Position numbers and translations under genes: made by a program
Assembly: GCA_001970955.1 (NCBI GenBank)
Contig: MPUH01000377.1
Coordinates: 1-59,401, forward strand
Length of the DNA: 59,401 nt
Direction: 5' to 3'
Origin: Stentor coeruleus
Lineage: Eukaryota > Ciliophora > Heterotrichea > Heterotrichida > Stentoridae
In this document: in pieces, positions 1-8,441 of the stretch
How the letters are laid out: each line of letters opens with the position of its first letter
Position numbering within the stretch: the stretch's first letter is position 1
The notes under the pieces: model-generated
What the model saw: the letters and a program-made list of their open reading frames with translations, nothing else
What the model was told of the DNA's origin: nothing
The model's database searches: none

Positions 1-17
1 TTCTGGTTATCATAAAT

Positions 18-1426
18 ATGCTTTCAACCAACTATTATAGGTTGATATTTTCATATCTCATTAGTAAATAAAAAGTTTTCAAATCTAGCATTTGATATCA
101 TTCATCAATTATCCTCAGCAAAAATTCATATAAAATATTTGCCTCTAGTTGTAAATCATCTCCCAAAACTCCAATCATTAACTCTAATCTCTGATTGTGA
201 GTTTAACTTTAACATTGAACTTACTGAGCTTATATACTTATCAGAGTTAAAAATACTTGAACTACGATGTACTAAGATATCATTTGATAACCTGATAAAT
301 TTTATAGGCTTTAAAACGTATTCAAAACTAGAAAAGCTTATTCTTCCAGAAGATGAATGTGTTAGTTCGTATTATTTTCTTAAAGAAGTTCCAAGAAGTA
401 TAAGAAAAACTCTTATTTAATCTAAAGGAAATAATAACTCTGAATCAGATGATGAGGAACAGGGTGAGAAGAGTATTGAACCATATGATGATCAAAGTTT
501 AAAAGAACCAGCTCTTGAGTTTAGACTAAGTTTCATGAGTTTTGCAGCATTTTTTACTAATGATGACTATTTTTACCTTTCAGATAATATTAAGACTATT
601 GATCTTAGAGAAAAATATAGTTTTGAATATATGGAATATGCTGAGTTGTTTAGTAAAATGAAAAATGCTAAAAAAATAAAGTTTAAAGGACTGAGATATT
701 GTGATGAACTTATTGAAAAAGATAAATCTTATCAGATAACTAAATTATATCTGCATATTGATTTAAAAATGAATAATATTGAAGATTTTATTGAAATGCT
801 TGCTAGATATATATATAGTAAAACTAAGCTTAAAGAAATAGAAATTGATATTCAAAGTCAGGATTGGAAAATTGTTGAGAAAATTACGTTATCTTTGTGG
901 GCGTTTATGCTTGAAAAAACTGAAATTAAATATTTTAATGGAGTTCCAATCAGATCTTTAGTTTCATGTCATGAAAAAACTCTAGAACTAAAAATCCCTA
1001 AATATGCTCATAACTCTACAACAACATATTTTATTTATGGAATTTATTATGATAACATATTAAAATTTACGAATTTCAGAATCATGAGAGAAAAAAAATT
1101 GAAAAAAATNTGGAATTTATTATGATAACCTATTAAAATTTACGAATTTCAGAATCATGAGAGAAAAAAAATTGAAAAAAAATTATTCATTAACAGCTTT
1201 AAGGGAGTCTATATTAAAAGGAGATATTAAAGATACTCCTCTTTATCGTTATATTTTCCAAGGCCGAGATGAGGGCCTGCAAGGATATGAGTTATTTTCT
1301 TTGTTTAAGAAAAATACTACTGAGAATTTTAATGTTAGCTATGTTGAAGAGGAAATCAGGGAAAATTTCAATAAAATGCAGAAATTTAGAGAAACAGTTT
1401 ATAAGAGTTTAGTTAATATCTTTTAG
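18..1426 (+). pseudogene. Decayed upstream copy of the F-box-like gene
   Basis: This stretch is a close copy of the intact gene at 1729-3099 and aligns with it over its whole length and about 100 nt beyond. Compared with the intact copy it lacks 29 nt just after the start (between two copies of catatctc, near position 60), which shifts the frame and gives a stop within 18 codons. A TCA codon of the intact copy is TAA here at 418-420. A 6-nt in-frame deletion lies near 560. A further break at 1110 is an assembly N with duplicated flanks, not a biological lesion. Residual open frames cover 139-420, 535-1109 and 1157-1426. The two first lesions make a functional full-length product unlikely, unless this contig end is poorly assembled. 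Conservation outside the lesions is high, so decay is recent. Confidence 0.75.
1038..1182. repeat. Assembly N at 1110 with duplicated flanks
   Basis: The 72 nt before the N (1038-1109) and the 72 nt after it (1111-1182) are the same sequence with one mismatch (gataacatat against gataacctat). The intact neighbouring gene copy has this segment once. Best read as two contig ends that overlap but were joined with an N. Confidence 0.9.
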
Positions 1427-1728
1427 GTTGATAAATTTTATGATGAATTTCCAAGATATATAATTAACATTAAAAAAACACTTATTATATGCACTATATT
1501 TAATTTCATAAGAAATATTTCTGCTGGATTCTCATTAGAAAGCGCTATAATAAATGCTAAAAAGTTAGGATAATATATTGAGTATTTACTAAGCTTTTAA
1601 TAACATAATAAAGTGCATTAAATAGCTTTTATATACAAAAAGTAGTATTTTCTTGTATAAAACTAAATTTTAAATCGCCATAGCTATTCAAATCATCACA
1701 TTTCTAATTAGTTCTGGTCATCATAAAT
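1427..1728. other. Intergenic, part of the duplicated unit
   Basis: No gene seen. The first ~120 nt match the sequence after the second F-box-like copy (both contain aatatttctgctggattctc), so the duplicated unit includes 3' flank. The end, from about 1709, repeats the sequence seen at position 1 of the window. Confidence 0.7.
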
Positions 1729-3099
1729 ATGCTTTCAGCCAACTATTATAGGCTGATATTTTCATATCTCGAGCTTTGGGAACTTCTTGAACATATCTCA
1801 TTAGTAAATAAAAAGTTTTCAAATCTAGCATTTGATATCATTCATCAATTAACCTCAGCAAAAATTCATATAAAATATTTGCCTCTAGTTGTAAATCATC
1901 TCCCAAAACTCCAATCATTAACTCTAATCTCTGATTGTGAGTTTAACTTTAACACTGAACTTACTGAACTTTTATATTTTTCAGAGTTAAAAGTACTTGA
2001 ACTACGATGTGGTGATATACCATTTGATAAACTGATAAATTTTATAGGCCTTAAAACCTACTCAAAACTAGAAAAGCTTATTCTTCCAGAAGATGAATGT
2101 GTTGGTGTGTATTATTTTTTTAAACAAGTTCCAACAAGTATAAGAAAAACTCTTATTTCATCTAAAGGAAATAATAACTCTGAGTCAGATGATGAGGAGC
2201 AGGGTGATAAAAATATTGAACCACATGATAATCAGAGCTTAAAAGAACCAGTACTTGAGTTTAGATTAAGTTTCATGAATTTTGCAGAATTTTTTACTGA
2301 AACTGATAATAACTATTTTTACCTTTCAGATAATATTAGGACTATTGATCTTAGAAAAACACTTAGTTTTGAATATATCAAGTATGCTGAGTTGTTTAGT
2401 AAAATGAAAAATGCTAAAAAACTTAAGTTTAAAGGATTAAGATATTGTGATGAACTTATTGAAAAAGATAAATCTTATCAGATAACTAAATTATATCTAC
2501 ATATTGATTTAAGGGTGAATAATATTGAAGTTTTTATTGAAATGCTTGCTAGATATATATATAGTAAAACTAAGCTTAAAGAAATAGAAATTGATATTCA
2601 AAGTCAGGATTGGAAAGTTGTTGAGAAAATCACGTTATCTTTGTGGGCGTTTATCCTTGGAAAAACTGAAATTAAATATTTTAATGGAGTTCCAATCAGA
2701 TCTTTAGTTTTATGCCATGAAAAAACTCTAGAACTAAAAATCCCTAAATATGCCTATAACTCTATGACAACATATTTTATTTATGGAATTTATTATGATA
2801 ACCTATTAAAATTTACGAATTTCAGAATCATGAGAGAAAAAAAATTGAAAAAAAATTATTCATTAACAGCTTTAAGAGAGTCTATATTAAGAGGAGATAT
2901 AGAAGATACTCCTCTTTATCGTTATATTTTCCAAGGCCAAGATGAGGGCCTACAAGGATATGAGTTATTTTCTTTGTTTAAGAAAAATACTACTGAAAAT
3001 TTTAAAGTTAGCTATGTTGAAGAGGAAAATAAGGAAAATTTCAATAAAATGCAGAAATTTAGAGAAACAGTTTATAAGAGTTTAGTTAATATCATTTAG
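1729..3099 (+). CDS. F-box-like / leucine-rich protein
   Basis: A 456-residue protein. Residues about 8-40 (YRLIFSYLELWELLEHISLV followed by NKKFSNLAFD) have the spacing of an F-box: hydrophobic helix, LxELL, then a LVNKxFxxLAxD-like helix. The next 80 residues contain LRR-like strands (LPKLQSLTLISD, FSELKVLELRC, YSKLEKLILPED). An acidic Ser/Glu linker lies at about 150-175 and the C-terminal half is lysine-rich with no motif I recognise. F-box proteins normally present substrates to an SCF ubiquitin ligase; that role is inferred from the N-terminus alone. A decayed copy lies just upstream, so this is the live member of a tandem pair. ATG at 1729, stop TAG. Confidence 0.8.
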   Translation: MLSANYYRLIFSYLELWELLEHISLVNKKFSNLAFDIIHQLTSAKIHIKYLPLVVNHLPKLQSLTLISDCEFNFNTELTELLYFSELKVLELRCGDIPFDKLINFIGLKTYSKLEKLILPEDECVGVYYFFKQVPTSIRKTLISSKGNNNSESDDEEQGDKNIEPHDNQSLKEPVLEFRLSFMNFAEFFTETDNNYFYLSDNIRTIDLRKTLSFEYIKYAELFSKMKNAKKLKFKGLRYCDELIEKDKSYQITKLYLHIDLRVNNIEVFIEMLARYIYSKTKLKEIEIDIQSQDWKVVEKITLSLWAFILGKTEIKYFNGVPIRSLVLCHEKTLELKIPKYAYNSMTTYFIYGIYYDNLLKFTNFRIMREKKLKKNYSLTALRESILRGDIEDTPLYRYIFQGQDEGLQGYELFSLFKKNTTENFKVSYVEEENKENFNKMQKFRETVYKSLVNII

Positions 3100-3665
3100 A
3101 TTGATAAATTTTATACTGAATATCCAAGATATATAATGAAGATTATTATTTTTTAATACTTATTATATATACTTTACTTAATTTCATAAGAAATATTTCT
3201 GCTGGATTCTCATTAACAAAAGCGCTAACCAATAATATGAAATCATTATTTTTAAATATATATAAAAACTTCTTAGGTTTAGTTATCATAGTAATAAAAT
3301 TTTGCTGAATATTACATTAAATTATCAAACCCACAAAGATCAGTTTGCTTACTAATAAACTTAACTAAATATATATCCAATAGCTTCCCTCGTAATAAAA
3401 TCTTAATAAACACAAAACAAATTTCCACTTTACTTCAATACCTACTTTCATATCAAAAACTCAAAAAACCTCTAACCCTCCACAACTTAAAATAATCCAC
3501 ACAAATCCTAAAACCCAAAATCTTATAATCCCCAATTTCCAAAACACCTACCTTTAAATCATCACATTCCCAAAAAATCAAAAACCCTTATCCCATCTAA
3601 AAAAATCCAAATCCTCATGAAAAAACCATCCAAATAGCAAACTTTCAATACTAAATACTTACTAT
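3100..3665. other. Intergenic between convergent genes
   Basis: No gene or RNA seen. The left 130 nt match the flank of the upstream F-box copy. From about 3330 the plus strand is rich in C and A and very poor in G, the pattern found beside the 3' ends of minus-strand genes across this window. Confidence 0.6.
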
Positions 3666-4243
3666 CTAAACCTTTGATTTCTTTTGTCTTCTAGCTTCCT
3701 GCTGATCTTTCAAATTCTTCTCTCTTTCAGCATTAGCTTTAGCCTTGAAAATAGCATCACTAAGAACAGTCTTATTCTTATACATATTCCCCTTGGATCC
3801 AACATAGAAANCTTGAAAATAGCATCACTAAGAACAGTCTTATTCTTATACATATTCCCCTTGGATCCAACATAGAAATCATGATAAAGAGTTTTATCAA
3901 TTTTCTTCGACGCTCTATATTTTCTTAACAGTCTTCTCAATACTCTTTGTCTACGCATCCATAAGATTTTTTCAGGCATTCTAGCTTCACGAGTACCTTT
4001 TCTCTTACCCATTCCAGTATGCCTTCCCTTTTGTACCGACTCTTTATGTAATCTTGCCCTAGAACGTGAGTGAATTGCCTGAGGTGTTTTCACAATAAAC
4101 CCATCTTTGACAAGTTTTCTCACGTTTTGTCTAGAGTTAGCTAATGATATTTCTTGGACTTCGTTAGGATCCATCCACACTCGCCTCTTGCCGCATTTTA
4201 GAACACTGGCAGCAAGACGCTTTTGCAGCCGCAAAGTCACCAT
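3666..4243 (-). CDS. RPL19: Large subunit ribosomal protein eL19
   Basis: Clear eL19 with the family N-terminus ([20 protein letters not shown]), the [10 protein letters not shown] segment, and the basic [21 protein letters not shown] loop. It is a structural protein of the 60S subunit binding 25/28S rRNA. The frame is broken by an N at 3811 that sits between two identical 67-nt copies. Removing one copy plus the N restores an open frame of 169 residues ending KSKV and TAG at 3666. The C-terminal extension is highly basic, as usual for eL19, and the total is somewhat shorter than the roughly 190 residues of yeast. ATG at 4243. A tandem MYB gene starts about 100 bp upstream region-wise (minus strand), with no sign of shared transcription. 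Confidence 0.95.
3744..3878. repeat. Assembly N at 3811 with duplicated flanks
   Basis: Identical 67-nt copies at 3744-3810 and 3812-3878 flank the N inside eL19. The extra 68 nt break the reading frame of a conserved ribosomal protein, which argues strongly for an artefact. Confidence 0.92.
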
Positions 4244-4336
4244 TTATCACATCAATAGAAAAAAGTCCTCTTAAACAAGTTTTTTTACTATAAAAACAAC
4301 CTTTTTTTTACTTATATGTTTCTTATAATAATCTAC

Positions 4337-4660
4337 TTATATTAAACCAGGGAATATCATTCCTTCACCATACTGTGTGCATGCTTCACTTTTAACTACA
4401 TATTTCTTAGGCATTTCATCTCTAATTCTTATATTTTCTTCTATATAATTACTAGTAACATGAACAAAACTATGTCTATTTGCTTCTCTTATAAAATATT
4501 TCTGTGCATGACTTCTTACTTGAGTACTACTTCTTGTTTTTATTATATCAGATATAAGTTTCCAATTCCTTCCATGCATTTTTAAACCTTCTAAGAACTT
4601 TCTATGTTCAACTTTAGTCCACCTGCCGATTTTCTCATCAATCTCTGTTATATCTTTCAT
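4337..4660 (-). CDS. SHAQKYF-class single-repeat MYB protein
   Basis: A 107-residue protein that is little more than one MYB/SANT repeat. The repeat has the three spaced tryptophan-type positions (GRWTKVEHRKFLEGL, then GRNWKLISDII) and ends in VRSHAQKYF, the signature of the 1R-MYB SHAQKYF class. These are DNA-binding regulators in plants and are common in ciliates and other protists. I chose the ATG at 4660 (MKDITEIDEK); an in-frame ATG also exists at 4705, followed by a poly-lysine run coded by a homopolymer of A, which is a less convincing start. Nothing outside the repeat is recognisable. Function in this organism is unknown. Confidence 0.85.
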   Translation of the reverse strand: MKDITEIDEKIGRWTKVEHRKFLEGLKMHGRNWKLISDIIKTRSSTQVRSHAQKYFIREANRHSFVHVTSNYIEENIRIRDEMPKKYVVKSEACTQYGEGMIFPGLI

Positions 4661-4747
4661 TATAAAGATACTCAAGATACAATATGTCTTTTTTTTTTTT
4701 ACCATATACAATTAGCACTAAAAGGAGTATATTATAAAATAACCTAT

Positions 4748-5398
4748 CTATTGACAACAAGTAGGGTCTTTTACATCTTTAGGGGCAGTGATTTTGTCTT
4801 CTGATAAATCAATTCTCCTTGATGGGCCAATAGAAGTATTTTTTTTCATCCCAATCACATTTCTTATTGTCAATTGGTAGATTTCATTAAGGACAATTTC
4901 AAATGCTTTGTCTATACCTATCCCATCTAAAGCAGAAGTTTCTATAAAGGCAAGATTATGTTTTTGTGCATATGTTGCTGCTTCTTCTGTGCTTATAGCT
5001 CTAAGATGTTTTAAATCTGCTTTATTCCCAGTAAGCATTATAACAGTTTGGGAATCCGCATGATCTTTTAATTCTTTGAGCCATTTGTCAACATTTTCAA
5101 ATGAGTTTGATTTGCTTATATCATATACAAGTAAAGCTCCAACTGCTCCTCTATAATAAGCTGAAGTTATAGCACGATATCGTTCTTGTCCAGCAGTATC
5201 CCAGATTTGTGCTCTTATAACTTTTCCTTCAATGTCTATAGACTTTTGAGCAAATTCTACTCCTATTGTTGTTTTTGACTCCAAATTGAACTCTTTGCGG
5301 GTAAAACGAGATAATATATTTGACTTACCAACACCTGAATCACCTATGAGGACTATTTTGAATAGATAGTCGTATTCGTGGTCTCCACGTATCGTCAT
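4748..5398 (-). CDS. RAB11: Rab11-type small GTPase
   Basis: A 216-residue Rab. P-loop GDSGVGKS, switch I with TTIGVEF, switch [26 protein letters not shown] for guanine recognition and ETSAL all present and ordered. The N-terminus ([20 protein letters not shown]) and the [14 protein letters not shown] stretch are typical of Rab11 rather than other Rabs. It ends in CCQ, a di-cysteine-type prenylation tail. Rab11 controls recycling endosomes and, in ciliates, recycling to the contractile vacuole region or oral apparatus; the last point is general knowledge. ATG at 5398, stop TAG. Confidence 0.95.
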   Translation of the reverse strand: MTIRGDHEYDYLFKIVLIGDSGVGKSNILSRFTRKEFNLESKTTIGVEFAQKSIDIEGKVIRAQIWDTAGQERYRAITSAYYRGAVGALLVYDISKSNSFENVDKWLKELKDHADSQTVIMLTGNKADLKHLRAISTEEAATYAQKHNLAFIETSALDGIGIDKAFEIVLNEIYQLTIRNVIGMKKNTSIGPSRRIDLSEDKITAPKDVKDPTCCQ

Positions 5399-5772
5399 AT
5401 ATTTTATTATCTTTGGATTTGAAAAATGCTTTGGATTTAAGGATGATTGATGGGAAAAAATGTTGATGCTTTTAGCCTGTGATGAAATTGGTGGTTTTTG
5501 GAGGATGAATTTTTGGGTTTGGGTTATGAGGAAAGTGAAATGTGTAGAGGATATTTTGGAGTTTATGTTTTGAATTATGGGTTTGTTGAAGATAATTGTG
5601 AGTAAGTTGATGTGTGGTTTTTAAAGGTGTAGGCTAAATTCAAATATTATTAATTTTAATAGCATACAAAAATCATATGCCAACTATAACCTTCCTCAAT
5701 ATAAACCTAATAATCACCCTTAGCACTCAATATAAGCTCATAAAATACTTTAAAACTTATAAGATACTCAAT
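5399..5772. other. Intergenic upstream of Rab11
   Basis: No gene. The part next to Rab11 (5400-5640) is G/T-rich on the plus strand, that is C/A-rich and G-poor on the Rab11 coding strand, the 5'-flank pattern of this window. From about 5640 the skew reverses. Confidence 0.6.
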
Positions 5773-6793
5773 TTAATTATTATGATTGTTTTTGTTTTTA
5801 TTACTAGTTTTAGTGCTGCTGCTCTGTGAAATATCATATAAATATCCGCTGAAAAGTTCTTGCGTAAAATTATTCTGCAATAAAATCGTACTTTGTTTAA
5901 TCGCATCACTATCCGCATCTTTCCAAGGATCATTATCACATTGTACTCTATCATCAAAATTATCCTCATCGTTCGGTATAAACGGGGCGACAAGGGTTTT
6001 CTGTTGTAATGCTTTCCAATCAAAATCCTGCAGCCAAGGATGTTGTTTAACTTCTTCAGGTCCATAAGCCCAAGTCTACTAACAGGTTTTCTTTGTAATA
6101 ATCTATTTACAAAATCAGCAGCTTCATTAGTCCAACCTGAAGGTATCTCATTTTTTTTAATCTGAACTTGTTTAGCTAAAATTTGATCTCTAATATCTTT
6201 TCTTGATCTACCTAAATAAGGACTTCATAGACAATAACCCTAAGGGTAAAATAATCAGCAGCAAAACTATGATTTTGTCTACACATGATTTCAGGAACCA
6301 TATAACCAGGTGTACCGCTTGTGTCTTTAGCATTTTCAATAAACCAAACCCTGGCGATACTGAAATTAGTGATAGTTAAATATCCTTTATTGTTGAAAAC
6401 AAGGTTTTCTGGCTTGATGTCTCTGTGGACCTCTTCTATGTAAAAACTCAAGGCCAATCATTATACATGCTACTATGAATTTGGTTTGTTCTTCGGAAAA
6501 ACGCTTTGCACAGCTTAGATGGTACCTGAATCCCCACCTGGCATTAGGTCCATGACTAGATAAAGGTTTTCACGATCCTGGAATGCGTATTGCATGTTTA
6601 CATGAAGGGGTGTTTTAGATATGATAAAAACTTTCGTTCGTTAATCACAGAATTCACACTTTTTTTCTAAGATTTGCTTTTGACATTTCCTCATGGCGAA
6701 GATATCTTTGGATTTCTTAAATTCAACTTTCCAAACCTTACCGAAACCCCCTTTGCCAATACCTTATTGAAATTTAAAGTGCGACTTGCATAT
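5773..6793 (-). pseudogene. Decayed STK32-like AGC protein kinase
   Basis: Read in pieces on the minus strand, this gives a nearly complete AGC kinase: glycine loop IGKGGFGKVWKV near 6760, VNMQYAFQDRENLYLVMDL near 6580, HRDIKPENLVFNNKGYL near 6430, SGTPGYMVPE, and a C-lobe with GWTNEAADFVNRLLQRKPVS and the tail HPWLQDFDWKAL. This order is that of the STK32 (YANK) kinases that are numerous in ciliates. At least five frame breaks separate the pieces (a stop before the glycine loop, then breaks near 6640, 6600, 6535, 6435, 6230 and 6065), and the DFG motif reads NFS. None of the breaks looks like a 15-16-nt intron. The C-terminal frame ends at TAA, 5773. I call it a pseudogene with good confidence. 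Confidence 0.85.
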
Positions 6794-8112
6794 AAACTGT
6801 GTTGTGTAAAAGTTATCAGATTTAAAATTACAACTTCCCATTATTATTATTACTGCTTTATAAGGCAGATAATATGATGATAAGATTTTTAGCAGATTCT
6901 TTATTGGATTTGTAGATAAAATGTTTTGATTTGGTTTTGGAGATGGTATTTTGTGAAGTAGTTAATGAGTTAATTTGGAAATGGTTTTTGTGGGATATTT
7001 GATGAGGAAGATAATGATTTTTTTATTTTGGTAGGATGATTGGATGAAGAGAGGGTAGATTGAAAAATGGGAAAGTGGATGTTAGAGTGTTGGATAAAAA
7101 TTTAATATGTTGGATTATGAAATAAGTAGTGAAATGATGTTGGTGTAAGGATATATTAATTAGAAAATTATAGGAAAATTGTTTTTGGGTATGTTTATTA
7201 AATGGCATGAGAGATGTTTATGTTTTTTATTGAATATATTTGGTTGTTTTTTTGATGCACAACAAGAAAATATTTCGTGATTATTTATGGAAATTTAATA
7301 AAAGATAGCAAATATTTACTAATTAATTTTAAACAAGAGTTTATTTTTAGTAAAACTATATAAATTAAAACTATCAATACATTATACTTTCTATACTAAA
7401 GTTGCATATCTTATATTTAAAAATATACAGAAAAAATTCCATTCTAAACATATACTTTTTATATTACAAAAACTTTATACACACCACAAACAATAACATT
7501 ATCTTAATGCTCTATTCTATTTTTATACAAAAATTAAACCCAAAAAAATCAATTTTCCATAGCTTTTCTTACTAAAAATCTGATCTATTTCCCATATCTT
7601 CAAAAATTGTTTAAAAACCTAGTCAAAGTAAATGGAATTTTTACCACAGCCCTATCAATCATAATTCCCATGACAGTAACTTCCCTAAAATCAATCATAA
7701 AATCCAATAGGTAGATCTACCTATTTTTATCACTGATTTCTGACAAGAATTGCTAAAAAGTAAAAGATTGCCGATTATGTTAAAATTATTTTCTCATTTC
7801 TCATATTTTTTAAATAAACTACGCAAGACATTAAAGATCAGCATCAAACCTTCAGTATTTAAAGCTTTTCCAAGAGAAATTTTCATGTCTCAAAAAAGAA
7901 AGAGTTTATATAAAAAGAATATATTTTCTTCGATTAGATTTCCATAAATGGTATTGAACAAATATGTAGTCTGTATACAATTAGTGTATAATTACTCAAA
8001 ACTTTCTAATTCTGAGTGAATGATTACTTAAATTAACAAAAGTAGGATAGCTTAAGTAAAAGCCCGCTTCCATATTTATTGGCTGCAATTACATAAAATA
8101 AGTCAAGCCATG
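6794..8112. other. Long intergenic region
   Basis: About 1.3 kb with no convincing gene. A 56-codon open stretch from an ATG near 7778 to 7947 is basic and hydrophobic, without recognisable motifs, and I do not call it. G-rich plus-strand skew runs from about 6880 to 7250, then mostly A/T. A perfect 20-nt palindrome lies at 7706-7725. Confidence 0.5.
7706..7725. repeat. Perfect 20-nt palindrome
   Basis: aataggtaga followed directly by its reverse complement tctacctatt, with no spacer. It stands in AT-rich intergenic DNA about 400 nt from the nearest possible gene. It could be a protein-binding site or chance; nothing else supports a role. Confidence 0.6.
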
Positions 8113-8364
8113 TCAGCGTCCATTCCAGCAGAAAATCAAGTTAAATTTAGAAATGTAAATAACCATAGTTAGAGTTGTAAAATACTCTAACTTTATAACA
8201 GTTCTAACTATTTTAGGAAACCAAAATTCAAGCTTACAATCTCTCAACCCAGCCAACAAGCAATTTACGTATCCTCCCGCCTTCTTCAAAGTTCTCTGCA
8301 GGGCAGCTACATCAGCTTCATCAGCAAATTCAATGCCTAAAGCTTCTAACCCGTGGTCATTCAT
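8113..8364 (-). CDS. Possible small protein, doubtful
   Basis: An 83-codon frame from ATG at 8364, divergent from the SNF2 gene with 77 bp between the starts. The first half (MNDHGLEALGIEFADEADVA, then LQRTLKKAGGYVNCLLAGLR) has amino-acid use like real coding sequence in this window. The second half turns hydrophobic and contains an 8-bp inverted repeat (8167-8192), so the true gene may be shorter, broken, or carry an unrecognised intron. It ends in TGA, a stop used by none of the confident genes here. I do not recognise a family. Confidence 0.4.
   Translation of the reverse strand: MNDHGLEALGIEFADEADVAALQRTLKKAGGYVNCLLAGLRDCKLEFWFPKIVRTVIKLEYFTTLTMVIYISKFNLIFCWNGR
8167..8192. repeat. Inverted repeat, 8-bp stem
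   Basis: agttagag, a 10-nt loop, then ctctaact, a perfect 8-bp stem inside the 3' half of the doubtful small ORF. Role unknown. Confidence 0.5.
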
Positions 8365-8441
8365 TTACCTCAAATCAAATCCGACATATCCAAAGATTAT
8401 CTTTAGAAGATCTCGAGTCTTTTCAAAGCTCACTTACTAAC

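Noticed and set aside
7023-7208. 61-codon minus-strand frame
   Set aside because: Lies in a skewed flank and reads as low-complexity F/S/T/H/N; no sign of coding.
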